The notes under the pieces were generated by a model. That model was not told the origin of the DNA and made no database searches. It saw nothing but the letters and a program-made list of their open reading frames with translations. 40,779 nucleotides of DNA from assembly GCA_012032555.1 (NCBI GenBank), contig JAAUSR010000006.1, positions 1 through 40,779 on the forward strand, in the 5' to 3' direction. The stretch comes from Thioploca sp. Lineage in GTDB: Bacteria; Pseudomonadota; Gammaproteobacteria; Beggiatoales; Beggiatoaceae. A program made the position numbers and the translations under genes. This document shows, piece after piece, positions 1 to 8,300 of the stretch. Every line of letters starts with the position of its first letter. Within the stretch, counting starts at the first letter, position 1.

Positions 1-80
1 ACCATTTGACATTTGCCATTTGACCATTTGACCAGTTTGACCATTTGACCATTTGACCATTTGACCATTTGACCATTTGA
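1..80. repeat. 8-bp tandem repeat (CCATTTGA)n
   Basis: About nine head-to-tail copies of CCATTTGA fill the left edge. The five copies from 41 to 80 are perfect; the copies at 10-15 and 32-40 vary in length or sequence. The array touches the window edge and may extend further left. The unit is not a multiple of three and no gene runs through it. Short intergenic direct repeats are known from Beggiatoaceae and filamentous cyanobacteria; the role here is unknown. Confidence 0.9.
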
Positions 81-336
81 TTTTCAACCGGATAAAACAT
101 AAGGCAACTCCTTGATTACCTATCATTTAATAACCTCCATGACGGAGGTTCTCCTCAATAAATCAACCTTGAAATTTAGGATTATAGAAATGGCTTTTTC
201 GTTAGTCAATTAATTTTTGCTTTTGTTTTCTTCTTATTGGGAGATTGACTGAATGAGTTAAATTTTTTTAACCACCCCCAGCCCCTCCTTGAAAAGGAGG
301 GGAGGAGGAAATGCTTAACTTAATAACATTGCTTGA
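81..336. other. Intergenic spacer with C/G-rich hairpin repeat
   Basis: No gene is visible. At 282-302 there is a perfect 9-bp hairpin (CCCCTCCTT, GAA loop, AAGGAGGGG). It lies just past the 3' end of the minus-strand cyclase, but on that strand it is followed by an A tract rather than a U tract, so it is not a textbook terminator. It is followed at 313-330 by an 18-base stretch (GCTTAACTTAATAACATT) that recurs with one change at 5565-5582, also after a C-rich tract. This suggests a dispersed repeat. Confidence 0.6.
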
Positions 337-2184
337 TTAAACTAACCAAAGTCTATAAAGACGAGTGATATCTTTAATCCCTTTTAACTCAGCTAGAAAT
401 GGAACCGTGTTGAGCATCGGATAGTGAGCCAGTAATGGCTGAATCTCTTGAAATAACGTCTCTGATATGACGATATCATTGCCTTGACTGAGACCTTGGA
501 TACGAGCCGCACGGTTGACGGTATTACCAAAGTAATCCAAGCGTTCATTTAAATTGAGTACGATACAAGGGCCCCTATGTAGCCCTAATTTGATGATAAT
601 CTGATCTTCAGGTGGATACTGGGTGTTGCGTTGGGCAAAAGTTTGTAGAATTACTAAACTCGCCTGGAAGGCGGCTTCAGTCTCAGTAAATACGGCCATA
701 ACCGCATCGCCGATAGTTTTCACTACCCCGCCTTGATGATGACGAATAATCGGTATCATCAGGTCAAAATGTTCTTGTACTAATCGGAAAGCATTAGCAT
801 CCCCTTTTTTTTCATAAAGTTGAGTCGAACCAACTAGATCACTAAATAAAATAACGATATTGGAAATTCCTAAGTGCTGATTGGGGCGCAACACTTCAGC
901 AGAGCTAAAAAGATCGCGAAAATCTTGCAGTGAGGTAACCAGCGCAGCGGTAGCTACCCGGGTGTGGGAGTGAAGTTTTTCAATTTTTAGCGTGATCCAA
1001 TGCTCAGTTGGATTATGTAGTGTCAGTTGGGTTGATTCTGCTAGTTGTAAATTGGGCGGTTGAGCGAAACGGTGATCTAAATATAACTGTAAGGTCTGTA
1101 AGCTCGATTCTTTAGTAACCTGCGCTACGATTTCGTCAGCGAGCGATAGACTCCGCCACCGGTATTTACCGTCGGGTAAATTTAATGTCAAGTGACGGGT
1201 TTCGCCAGGATCGAGGCAGATTTGCGCCCAAATGTGACCGGTTGCCGCTGGATTAGCAATACAGTAATGCCGAGTATCTAATTGACGAATACTCGATCGC
1301 GGTGTAAAGGTGACTTCCACATTTTGGTCAAATTGAGCATCATATTGAATATTACAGGTGTCACAATGCACTTGAGTATCCAGTTGCCCTAATCGTTGGG
1401 TGCGTGATTGAGCACCACGGCAACTGGGACAGAGGACATTCCAGTTTAAATCTAAAAAGCCTTCTTTGGCTGCCAATAAACAAAAGGTGAGTACGTTTAA
1501 GCGAGGTAACTGAAAATAATCAGCCACTTCAAAGGGACGCAGTTGGTAAACATATTTATCCGGTGCAGTGTAAATAAATTCGGCGATTTGTTGAGGAATA
1601 TCGCTGTTAGGCATTAAATGCTGCCAAGTTTTGGTTAAGTGGGTGATCTGCTTATCCAGGGTTGAATTGCGTTCAAAAAAAGCTTCAAAACCAAGGCGGG
1701 TGTGTGCAGGGGCAGCAGCATCAATGCGGGTAAACCAAGCCAGCATTTTATTGAGAATGTGTTGCACTGATTGCTTAAGTGGGAGAAAGGGATAACGAGA
1801 CACATAGTGAAAATCTACTGTCATGAGGCATCCCCCGGTGGTTAAATCTTGCAAGTACCATTGAGCGGCAAAATAACGCAACCAGCCGCTGTGGAAAAAT
1901 CGTTCTACGGCAAACCAGTGGGGAGGTAACCATTGATAAGGTAATTCGGTGTAGGTCATCGTTAATAAGTTCAAGTGCGTCTTGGCAAAAATCTGGCTAC
2001 CGCCGTGGCGTTGTGGTTCAAACTGATAATCGACCGCCGCTAAACCGATTTTTTTATCTAACAAATCCGTATTGGATACATATGGCCACAGGATGTAAGC
2101 GGAGTGTTGTAGTTGAACTTGTCTTTGTAACGTTTTAGCCTTAGCTCTTAACGCCTTAAGTTGATTAAGCTGAAGAGAATGCAT
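337..2184 (-). CDS. Class III adenylate/guanylate cyclase with N-terminal uncharacterised region and zinc ribbon
   Basis: The last ~185 residues form a class III cyclase catalytic domain: the metal-binding motif FSDLVGST, then KTIGDAVMAVF, and finally LDYFGNTVNRAAR carrying the Asn and Arg that stabilise the transition state. The Lys before GDA and the Asp of LDYFG favour ATP, so cAMP is the likely product. The preceding ~430 residues look like the DUF5939-type region found in front of many bacterial cyclases. Near the middle they carry a four-cysteine zinc ribbon (CPSC...CDTC). No membrane segment is seen, so it is probably cytosolic. A longer reading frame begins at a TTG at 2244, but the ATG at 2184 has an AGGTG ribosome-binding site about 8 bases upstream and is preferred (615 aa). 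It is transcribed away from proB and stands alone. Confidence 0.85.
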   Translation of the reverse strand: MHSLQLNQLKALRAKAKTLQRQVQLQHSAYILWPYVSNTDLLDKKIGLAAVDYQFEPQRHGGSQIFAKTHLNLLTMTYTELPYQWLPPHWFAVERFFHSGWLRYFAAQWYLQDLTTGGCLMTVDFHYVSRYPFLPLKQSVQHILNKMLAWFTRIDAAAPAHTRLGFEAFFERNSTLDKQITHLTKTWQHLMPNSDIPQQIAEFIYTAPDKYVYQLRPFEVADYFQLPRLNVLTFCLLAAKEGFLDLNWNVLCPSCRGAQSRTQRLGQLDTQVHCDTCNIQYDAQFDQNVEVTFTPRSSIRQLDTRHYCIANPAATGHIWAQICLDPGETRHLTLNLPDGKYRWRSLSLADEIVAQVTKESSLQTLQLYLDHRFAQPPNLQLAESTQLTLHNPTEHWITLKIEKLHSHTRVATAALVTSLQDFRDLFSSAEVLRPNQHLGISNIVILFSDLVGSTQLYEKKGDANAFRLVQEHFDLMIPIIRHHQGGVVKTIGDAVMAVFTETEAAFQASLVILQTFAQRNTQYPPEDQIIIKLGLHRGPCIVLNLNERLDYFGNTVNRAARIQGLSQGNDIVISETLFQEIQPLLAHYPMLNTVPFLAELKGIKDITRLYRLWLV

Positions 2185-2419
2185 AGTGAGCACCTGAGAG
2201 TTAACACCGGAGTTAAATGCTATCTGGATAATACCACACAGCAATAAATATTCCAGGAAAATACTCGGTTATAGGAACCCAATAGCAGTGAAGCATCGGT
2301 GGTGCTAACAAAATATAATACACGGGGTTAAATTTAATGCCGAAGCTAAATAGTTGCCGGTTTTTTTGATATGATTTAACCCATCAAGCAAACATTTTAA
2401 CAATAACGAATTGGTATCT

Positions 2420-3544
2420 ATGAATACACGCCAGAAAATTGGACAATCTAAGCGTTGGGTTATTAAAATTGGTAGTGCCTTGCTGACTAATGATGGCCGT
2501 GGTTTGGACAAAACGGCTATCAAACAATGGGTTGCTCAAATGATCACCTTGCACCAACGAGGTGTAGAAATTATACTCGTTTCTTCCGGGGCCGTTGCCG
2601 AAGGCATGACGCGGTTAAAGTGGACTCAACGTCCTACCGCTTTATATAAGCTACAAGCGGCCGCCGCTGTGGGGCAAATGGGGATGGTGCAAACTTATGA
2701 ATCTTTTTTTCAGCATTATGCCATGCACACCGCGCAAATTCTGCTTACTCACGATGATTTAGCTAATCGCCAACGTTATCTGAATGCCCGTAGTACGCTT
2801 CGTACCTTGCTTAGTTTAGATGTTATCCCGGTGATTAATGAAAATGATACGGTAACGACTGAAGAAATTCGCCTCGGTGATAACGATACTTTAGCCGGAT
2901 TAGTGGCTAATCTGATTGAAGCAGAATTGCTGGTTATTCTCACCGATCAACAAGGTTTATATGAACGTGATCCGCGGTTGGATCCGAGCGCTGCTTTAGT
3001 TAAAGAAGGCTATGCGGGTAATCCACAGTTAGAAGCGATGGCTAGCGGTACTGGCGGTAAATTGGGCCGGGGTGGCATGTTAACTAAACTCAAAGCCGCT
3101 AGCCGGGCAGCACGTTCCGGTACCACCACTTGGATTGCTTCCGGAAGAATACCGGAGGTACTCTTAAAAATAGCTGATGGCGAAGAAATTGGTACGGTAT
3201 TATTACCCGTTCAAGCGCCTTTAGCTGCACGCAAACGTTGGTTAGCTTCTCATCTTAAAATGCGAGGTCAGTTGTATTTAGATGAAGGTGCGGTTAAGGT
3301 ATTACGCCATTCCGGTAAAAGTTTATTAGCTATCGGTGTAACCCGTGCTGAAGGTCAATTTAGCCGCGGTGATATGGTTGTTTGCTTGAGTCCCACTGGC
3401 GAAGAAATCGCCCGCGGATTAATCAATTACAACACGGAAGAAACCCATAAAATTTTAGGTCGTCCCAGCGAGAAAATTGAAGAAATTCTTGGCTATGTTG
3501 ATGAACCTGAATTAATTCACCGAGATAATTTAATATTGATTTAG
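2420..3544 (+). CDS. proB: Glutamate 5-kinase
   Basis: Phosphorylates L-glutamate to glutamyl 5-phosphate, the first step of proline synthesis, in the cytoplasm. The amino-acid kinase domain covers about residues 10-265, with VIKIGSALL near the start, [27 protein letters not shown] and a Gly-rich [11 protein letters not shown] segment. The C-terminal ~90 residues form a PUA domain (from KRWLASHL), as in the E. coli enzyme. Length of 374 aa is typical (E. coli 367). The open frame extends to a TTG at 2411, but the ATG at 2420 gives the normal N-terminus. No strong ribosome-binding site is visible. proA is not adjacent. Confidence 0.95.
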   Translation: MNTRQKIGQSKRWVIKIGSALLTNDGRGLDKTAIKQWVAQMITLHQRGVEIILVSSGAVAEGMTRLKWTQRPTALYKLQAAAAVGQMGMVQTYESFFQHYAMHTAQILLTHDDLANRQRYLNARSTLRTLLSLDVIPVINENDTVTTEEIRLGDNDTLAGLVANLIEAELLVILTDQQGLYERDPRLDPSAALVKEGYAGNPQLEAMASGTGGKLGRGGMLTKLKAASRAARSGTTTWIASGRIPEVLLKIADGEEIGTVLLPVQAPLAARKRWLASHLKMRGQLYLDEGAVKVLRHSGKSLLAIGVTRAEGQFSRGDMVVCLSPTGEEIARGLINYNTEETHKILGRPSEKIEEILGYVDEPELIHRDNLILI

Positions 3545-3570
3545 TTCAGAACCTCAAGTGCGTTAAGTCG

Positions 3571-3600
3571 GTTGGTGAAAACACCAACCTGATGATTTTT
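3571..3600 (+). terminator. Possible Rho-independent terminator after proB
   Basis: A perfect 7-bp stem (GTTGGTG, AAAA loop, CACCAAC, 3571-3588) is followed after seven bases by a run of five T at 3596-3600. It lies 27 bases after the proB stop and just before the GTG of the tonB-like gene. The gap between stem and T run is longer than ideal, so termination is only a possibility. Confidence 0.4.
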
Positions 3601-3608
3601 AAAAAACA

Positions 3609-4526
3609 GTGCTTAAAGTAGTCTATTCGTTCACCGTTTTGCTTATTGTCTTACTTAGTCATCTCTTCTTATTGCAACAATTGTCTGTTCCAATGGTTAT
3701 TAATCACGCTGCGCCCTCACTGCAACCGCTTATGGTGAACCTGATTGTAGCAACGCCTCAATCACCGATGATCGCTAAAACAACGTTGATTGCTGGCCAA
3801 TCGATGTCCCAGTCTAAAATCAAAAACTTTTCCTCCCGGCTAAAAAAAAATATTAACTCACCTAAAAATAGCAAAATTAACAAAGCCAATCAATCGGTTA
3901 AAAGAAAAATAGCCCGCTATAAAAATAGGGTTCAGCAGCCCGTAAAAAAAATTAAAATAACTCAGCAATTACCTAAATCTCAACCCATTCAGTTAGAGAA
4001 GGTTAAAACCCATTCAAAAAAGCAGCCGCTGCAACCCATTCAATCTAAATCTCGGCTAACTCCCTCTGCCAAGGTGAATAAATCCAATCAACCGGTGACT
4101 AAAACTAATGTCGCTGGGAAAATAGCATCAGTGGCTATCAATAACAATTATTCTCTGGGAGAAATCAAAGTAATTCACTCGACAACACCGCGCATCCAAC
4201 CGCTCATTTCTTCAACAAAGAAAAAATCACCGCCTACTAAAAATAGAGTGGGTAACCAAACCATTGCACCAGTATTTTTAGGCGGTAAACCACCTTATCC
4301 TTGGCTGTCGAGACGACATAATGAAACTGGAAAGGTATTACTTAAAGTGCAAGTAAATGCCCAAGGAAAAGCAACTGTTATTCAAATTAAACAATCGAGT
4401 GGTTTTTCCCGATTAGATAACGCTGCAGTGAGTCACGTTCAGAATAGTGCTTTTATTCCCGCTCAACAGGACGGTAGCCCCATCATGGGTTGGAAAGAAC
4501 TCCGTTTTGTGTTTCAATTAAATTAG
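3609..4526 (+). CDS. TonB-like energy transducer
   Basis: Predicted inner-membrane protein of 305 aa spanning the periplasm. Residues ~4-28 form one hydrophobic N-terminal anchor (VVYSFTVLLIVLLSHLFLL). A long, strongly basic Lys/Gln/Ser-rich linker follows (~55-215). The C-terminal ~90 residues form a TonB C-terminal domain: GGKPPYPWLSRR, GKVLLKVQVNAQGKA, then SSGFSRLDNAAV and a terminal FVFQLN. The linker is Lys-rich rather than the usual Pro-rich TonB spacer. The start is a GTG without a clear ribosome-binding site. The exbB-like gene begins 7 bases after the stop, so the two are probably co-transcribed. Function as a partner of TonB-dependent outer-membrane receptors is inferred from the family. 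Confidence 0.85.
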   Translation: MLKVVYSFTVLLIVLLSHLFLLQQLSVPMVINHAAPSLQPLMVNLIVATPQSPMIAKTTLIAGQSMSQSKIKNFSSRLKKNINSPKNSKINKANQSVKRKIARYKNRVQQPVKKIKITQQLPKSQPIQLEKVKTHSKKQPLQPIQSKSRLTPSAKVNKSNQPVTKTNVAGKIASVAINNNYSLGEIKVIHSTTPRIQPLISSTKKKSPPTKNRVGNQTIAPVFLGGKPPYPWLSRRHNETGKVLLKVQVNAQGKATVIQIKQSSGFSRLDNAAVSHVQNSAFIPAQQDGSPIMGWKELRFVFQLN

Positions 4527-4533
4527 GTCAATT

Positions 4534-5304
4534 ATGGCAGAAACAGGATCGCAATCGATTAAAATTACTGCCTTCTTCCAACATCTGAATAGTATTTCTT
4601 TAACTATTCTGATCATTCTCTTATTCATGTCTGTACTGACATGGTATTTAATTATTACTAAGACTTTGCAATTAGGATTTATCTATTGGCAAGCGAGAAA
4701 AATTTCTAAGTTATTTTGGAATAATTCATCTTTAACGCCAATCATGATTCATCTGAGTCAAACTCAGCTTCATGATCCTTTTACTCATCTCACGCTTCAA
4801 GTTTTTAATGCTGCTATTTATTACGAAAAACGTTTAGCCAAAAATTTAACCACGCTTTGTAGTCAAAATGAATTTCTGTCACGTCAGTTACGTCGAGTCA
4901 TGACTGAAGAAGCTGCCCGTTTAGAATCGGGTTTAAGTATACTCGCTACCATCAGCAGTACCGCGCCATTTATCGGTTTATTAGGTACTGTTCTAGGTAT
5001 TTATGAGGCACTGATCACTATCAGTTTCAAAGGAACGGCTTCTTTAGAAACCGTTGCCGCCCCAGTTGGAGAAGCCTTAATTATGACTGCCGGTGGACTA
5101 GCCGTTGCTATACCAGCGGTGTTAGGTTATAACGCTTTAGTCCGAGGTCAAAAGGCATTTTTAAATAAGCTCAATAGTTTCGCCCATGATTTGCATACCT
5201 GTCTTAACACCGGGGCACGGATAGATATGAAAAATATCGCTTATATTAAGCAGCACCTGCAAATTCATCAAGTTGAAGAAGCCGTGAGATTCGATTCGCT
5301 TTAA
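4534..5304 (+). CDS. ExbB/TolQ/MotA-family proton channel protein
   Basis: 256-aa inner-membrane protein of the ExbB/TolQ/MotA family, which uses the proton gradient to drive TonB or Tol partners. Three membrane segments are visible: ~19-46 (ISLTILIILLFMSVLTWYLI), ~137-160 (TISSTAPFIGLLGTVLGIYEA) and ~178-200 (GEALIMTAGGLAVAIPAVLGYN). The last two contain the family's conserved pore Thr residues (GTV and MTAGG). The short spacing after the tonB-like gene suggests ExbB rather than TolQ. An exbD gene normally follows, but downstream there is only repeat-rich spacer and then an unrelated gene, so the third subunit must come from elsewhere or has been lost. Confidence 0.88.
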   Translation: MAETGSQSIKITAFFQHLNSISLTILIILLFMSVLTWYLIITKTLQLGFIYWQARKISKLFWNNSSLTPIMIHLSQTQLHDPFTHLTLQVFNAAIYYEKRLAKNLTTLCSQNEFLSRQLRRVMTEEAARLESGLSILATISSTAPFIGLLGTVLGIYEALITISFKGTASLETVAAPVGEALIMTAGGLAVAIPAVLGYNALVRGQKAFLNKLNSFAHDLHTCLNTGARIDMKNIAYIKQHLQIHQVEEAVRFDSL

Positions 5305-5308
5305 AAGA

Positions 5309-5378
5309 GGTGTATAAGCGAAGCGCCATACACCATTGGTCGAATTCAAGGTGGATGACGGCTAACGCCTTATCCACC
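5309..5378. repeat. Pair of intergenic palindromes (GGTG...CACC family)
   Basis: Two adjacent hairpin units. At 5309-5334, GGTGTAT pairs with ATACACC. At 5350-5378, GGTGGAT pairs with ATCCACC, with an inner GGC/GCC pair. The second unit shares CGGCTA(A)CGCCTTATCCACCC with the palindrome at 10163-10198, showing a dispersed family. Confidence 0.75.
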
Positions 5379-5495
5379 CCTATGCTTGCTTTCAAAACCA
5401 GATAACGGGCCGGTAGTTGGCATGACTTCTCTCTCAATCCAATAAAATGGAGATATATTAACCGGTTTTCAAATGAGGTGGCCCTGGAGAGGGAT

Positions 5496-5582
5496 TTAAA
5501 ATGGTTGATTTCCTAGAAAATCCCCCTCTATCTCCCTTTGACAAAGCAAAGTTGGAAGTAAAGAGCTTAACTTAATAGCATT
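5496..5582. repeat. C-rich intergenic repeat related to 282-330
   Basis: This stretch contains a C-rich tract (5522-5538), a small CTTTG/CAAAG hairpin and then GCTTAACTTAATAGCATT at 5565-5582, which matches 313-330 at 17 of 18 bases. No coding potential was recognised. It sits just upstream of the LprI-like gene. Confidence 0.55.
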
Positions 5583-5646
5583 AACTCTACTACGCTTGCT
5601 GGCTATGCTACATAGTTTTAAACATCTATTTTTAGGAGATAATAAT

Positions 5647-6318
5647 ATGACAAAATTCACCAAATATACCTGCTTTGTTATGGTCTTACTTGGCAGTTCA
5701 TATAACTCGTATGCGGCGAGTTTCGATTGTAAAAAAGCCGCTACCTTAGTGGAACAAGCAATTTGTTCCAATCAGAAACTTTCCAACCTAGACCAGCAGT
5801 TAGCAACTATGTACAAAAAAGCGTTAGCCAATTCTCCCAATCAAGAAGCACTAAGGGAGCGGCAACGAGAATGGCTTAATTTGGAACGTAATTCTTGTCA
5901 AGAGATCGCCTGTATAAAAGACGCCTATCTATCACGCCTAACAGAACTTCGAGACAGTACCATGTCAATGACTAAACAGTCTATCTCTGGAGAATACCAA
6001 CGATATTACCGAGGTAAGCCTGACAAAGATGCAGCAACGCTAACCGTTCGAGAATTAAGCGATGATCGTGTAAAAATCAAGGGGAATGCTATTTAGATTG
6101 GCCATGAAGAAACCGGAAATGTACACGATGGTGAAATAGAAGGTATATTTGTCAGACAAGGAAATAAAGTTGATTACCAGGATTCAGAGTCAAAAGAGGA
6201 GGGCTGCCGATTGACCATCACCTTTGCTGAAAATACACTAACTGTCACGGACGATAATTTACAATGCGGTGGGCTTAACGTCACATTTGATGGAGTGTAT
6301 CGTAAACTTCGTCAATGA
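5647..6318 (+). pseudogene. LprI/DUF1311-like secreted protein interrupted by an in-frame TAG
   Basis: The ATG at 5647 follows AGGAG at 5634-5638. The protein opens with a signal peptide (MTKFTKYTCFVMVLLGSS...YAA) and then a Cys-containing LprI/DUF1311-type module (FDCKKAATLVEQAIC, LDQQLATMYKKAL, RQREWLNLERNSC), expected to act in the periplasm. The frame stops at TAG 6094-6096 after residue 149. The same frame continues without another stop for 73 codons (IGHEETGNVHDGEIEG..., GCRLTITFAENT, GVYRKLRQ) to TGA at 6316-6318, giving a coherent beta-rich C-terminal domain. The gene is therefore one unit with a single nonsense codon, most simply TGG (Trp) changed to TAG. It may be a real pseudogene, a sequencing error, or truncated but functional, since the LprI-like part is intact. 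Confidence 0.8.
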
Positions 6319-6347
6319 AATTTCGCGGAGAGTTTGAAGTTACGTAG

Positions 6348-6372
6348 GTCGGGTTAGCGGAGCGTAACCGAC
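6348..6372. repeat. Intergenic palindrome (GTCGGGTTA...TAACCGAC)
   Basis: GTCGGGTTAGCG at 6348-6359 pairs with CGTAACCGAC at 6363-6372 with one bulged base. It belongs to the same class of short palindromes as 5309-5378, 8791-8900, 10163-10235 and 16729-16755. It lies at the 5' breakpoint of the ParA-like remnant that follows. Confidence 0.7.
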
Positions 6373-6389
6373 AAACCTTACTTAATTCA

Positions 6390-6974
6390 AGCCATATTGG
6401 TAAAAAAATACCACCATATCGGAATACATTTTTTCCCAAAATAGCCGCAAGTCGAATGCTATTTCCACCAGAAGCCTATATTAAAGTAGGAATTCCAGAT
6501 GATTTTTGTTTATTAGAGTTAAAAGATTTTCAAGGGTTACTACCAAAAGCACATGATGCTGGAGTACCGGTATTTGCTTTAACTACTGAACAACTAACTG
6601 AACAAGGAACTGTTTTAGAGGGATTAGAACAGAATAGAAGTAAATTTTATGAAGTGTTTAAACATAGGAGTTACGCATTGACAGATGAAATTAGTTTTAA
6701 TATCAAACAGTTGCACTGAAAAATTCACTCGATATTTTATAAAAATTTTATTGATAACAAACTAATTTAACAGTAAATTAGTTTGTCAATGCGTAACTCC
6801 TAAAACAGTTAGCTGATAAAATCGTGGGATTAGCAGAATATGCAAAGCGCAATGGAGTAATTTAATGGCAATATCAAAGCTGTTAAAGAGATGGAAGCGC
6901 TTTATGAACACTTGACAACTGCTCTGAAATTACCCAAGGAAATAAAACCAATGGTAGAGATTGCAGTAAAATAG
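6390..6974 (+). pseudogene. C-terminal remnant of a ParA-like ATPase, interrupted by a MITE
   Basis: A frame without start signals runs from about 6390 (SHIGKKIPPYRNTFFPKIAA...). It continues through PPEAYIKVGIPDDFC, LLPKAHDAGVPVFALT and YEVFK to 6664. After removing the inserted element (6665-6802) and one copy of its target duplication it reads on in frame as KQLADKIVGLAEYAKRNGVI to TAA at 6863. A +1 shift in TTT at 6861-6863 would extend it through NGNIKAVKEMEALYEHLTT to TAG at 6972-6974. The layout (a Tyr-Arg...F-P-x-I segment followed by EA...GVPVFAL) resembles the C-terminal third of ParA/MinD-type proteins, but this is tentative. No Walker motifs remain. The first ATG (6456) has no ribosome-binding site, so expression is doubtful. 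Confidence 0.55.
6665..6802. mobile_element. 138-bp MITE with 19-bp perfect terminal inverted repeats
   Basis: The ends are TAGGAGTTACGCATTGACA (6665-6683) and its exact reverse complement (6784-6802). The element is flanked on both sides by AAACA (6660-6664 and 6803-6807), a 5-bp target-site duplication. The interior is AT-rich, has no transposase frame and contains a further inverted repeat (AAATTAGTTT/AAACTAATTT). Deleting the element plus one AAACA restores the reading frame of the ParA-like remnant, which confirms its borders. It is non-autonomous and must have been moved by a transposase encoded elsewhere; the IS family was not identified. Confidence 0.92.
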
Positions 6975-7049
6975 TAAGATCTGTTTAAGCAATATACCAC
7001 CGGAATGGTGTAATGGGGAAAAATATTAACTTGGTTACCAAATAACAAC

Positions 7050-8300
7050 ATGAGTCGTATAAAAGTAAAAAACTTTGGACCTATCAAGGTGGGCTTTGAA
7101 GAAAATGATGGTTTTTTAGAGATTAAAAAAATCACTGTTTTCATAGGTAATCAAGGCACTGGCAAAAGCAGCGTGGCTAAGTTGATTTCCACTATGAATT
7201 GGTTAGAAAAGGCTTTCTATCAAGGTAAGCTAACTGAAAAAGAGGTAAGCAAATACAATAGATTTGTCAATAACTATTGTACCTATCATGGCCTTAAAAA
7301 TTATTTCCTACCCGAAACTGAAATTGAATATCAAGGGACAGTCTATAATTTTAAATTCAACCAAGGAAAATTGAATGTGCAGTCCCATTTTACGTCGAGT
7401 GAAGAATATATCGTGCCTAAAATCATGTACGTCCCGGCTGAACGCAATTTCTTGAGTACTGTCAAGATAAAGAACCTTCAAAAATTAAAAGAGTTACCCC
7501 AGTCCTTGTTTACTTTTTGGGAGGAATTAGAACGCTCACAAGAAGAATTATCAGGAAGTCTCACTTTACCCGTAGGAAATGCAAAATTCGAGTTTGATAG
7601 ACTGAATAAAACTTCCAATATTGTTGGAGAGAGTTATAAACTGATGTTGTCAGAGGCTTCGAGCGGGTTTCATTCTTTTGTGCCTTTGTTTTTAGTTTCT
7701 CATAATCTTGCACACTCTATTGATAAAGAAAGAGATGCTTCCAAAACCGAATTAAGTGGTGAGGAGCAAAAGCGATTAAGAGCAGAAATTGAGAAAATAT
7801 TATCTGATGATACGTTATCTGAGGAAGTAAAAAAAACGGCTTTGAAAATATTGTCCTCTAAATATCGGAACCAACGTTTTTTGAATATCGTGGAGGAAAT
7901 AGAGCAAAATCTATTTCCAAGTTCACAGCAACAATTACTCTACCAACTACTAAAATTTACTAACTACACTACCGAAAATGGGCTTATTTTAACCACACAT
8001 AGTCCGTATATTATTAATTACTTGACGTTGGCTATTCAAGGCGCATCATTACTACAAAAAATAAATGTTTCAGATAAGTCTGAGGATTTAAAAAAGCGGT
8101 TGAATGAGATAGTTCCGGTGGATTCTTGTGTGGCAGCAGAAGATACCGTTGTTTATGAATTGACTGAAACTGGAAAAATCAATAAGTTAGCAACTTATGA
8201 AGGATTGCCTACTGATGATAATTTTTTAAATCGGAGTTTGGCAGAAAGTAATTTATTATTTGATGGACTATTAGAAATAGAAGAAGAATTATGTCTATAA
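7050..8300 (+). CDS. AAA/ABC-type ATPase, likely defence-associated
   Basis: 416-aa cytosolic ATPase of the SMC/OLD-like class often found in two-gene defence modules. It starts with IKVKNFGPI, typical of these proteins, followed by Walker A GNQGTGKSS (~residues 33-41). It also shows an ABC-signature-like EASSGFHS (~204), a Walker-B-like stretch ending VEEIEQNLFPSS (~285) and the H-switch TTHSPYIINYL (~314). Charged segments at ~230-270 are probably an inserted coiled-coil. Walker B is degenerate (VEEIEQ where VEEPE is usual). The ATG at 7050 has no strong ribosome-binding site. The next frame starts 12 bases inside this gene, so the pair is translationally coupled. The nuclease-like partner argues for antiphage or toxin-like activity; that is inference. 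Confidence 0.82.
   Translation: MSRIKVKNFGPIKVGFEENDGFLEIKKITVFIGNQGTGKSSVAKLISTMNWLEKAFYQGKLTEKEVSKYNRFVNNYCTYHGLKNYFLPETEIEYQGTVYNFKFNQGKLNVQSHFTSSEEYIVPKIMYVPAERNFLSTVKIKNLQKLKELPQSLFTFWEELERSQEELSGSLTLPVGNAKFEFDRLNKTSNIVGESYKLMLSEASSGFHSFVPLFLVSHNLAHSIDKERDASKTELSGEEQKRLRAEIEKILSDDTLSEEVKKTALKILSSKYRNQRFLNIVEEIEQNLFPSSQQQLLYQLLKFTNYTTENGLILTTHSPYIINYLTLAIQGASLLQKINVSDKSEDLKKRLNEIVPVDSCVAAEDTVVYELTETGKINKLATYEGLPTDDNFLNRSLAESNLLFDGLLEIEEELCL

Noticed and set aside
1-80. CRISPR array
   Set aside because: Repeats are 8 bp and directly abutting, with no spacers and no cas genes.
2305-2523. 72-codon minus-strand open frame overlapping the proB start
   Set aside because: Overlaps the conserved N-terminus of proB and shows no family features.
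3571-3600. Strong intrinsic terminator after proB
   Set aside because: Kept only as a weak candidate because seven bases separate the stem from the T run.
5647-6318. Amber codon read as pyrrolysine
   Set aside because: No pyrrolysine genes are in view, the protein is not a methyltransferase, and Trp to TAG by one base change is simpler.
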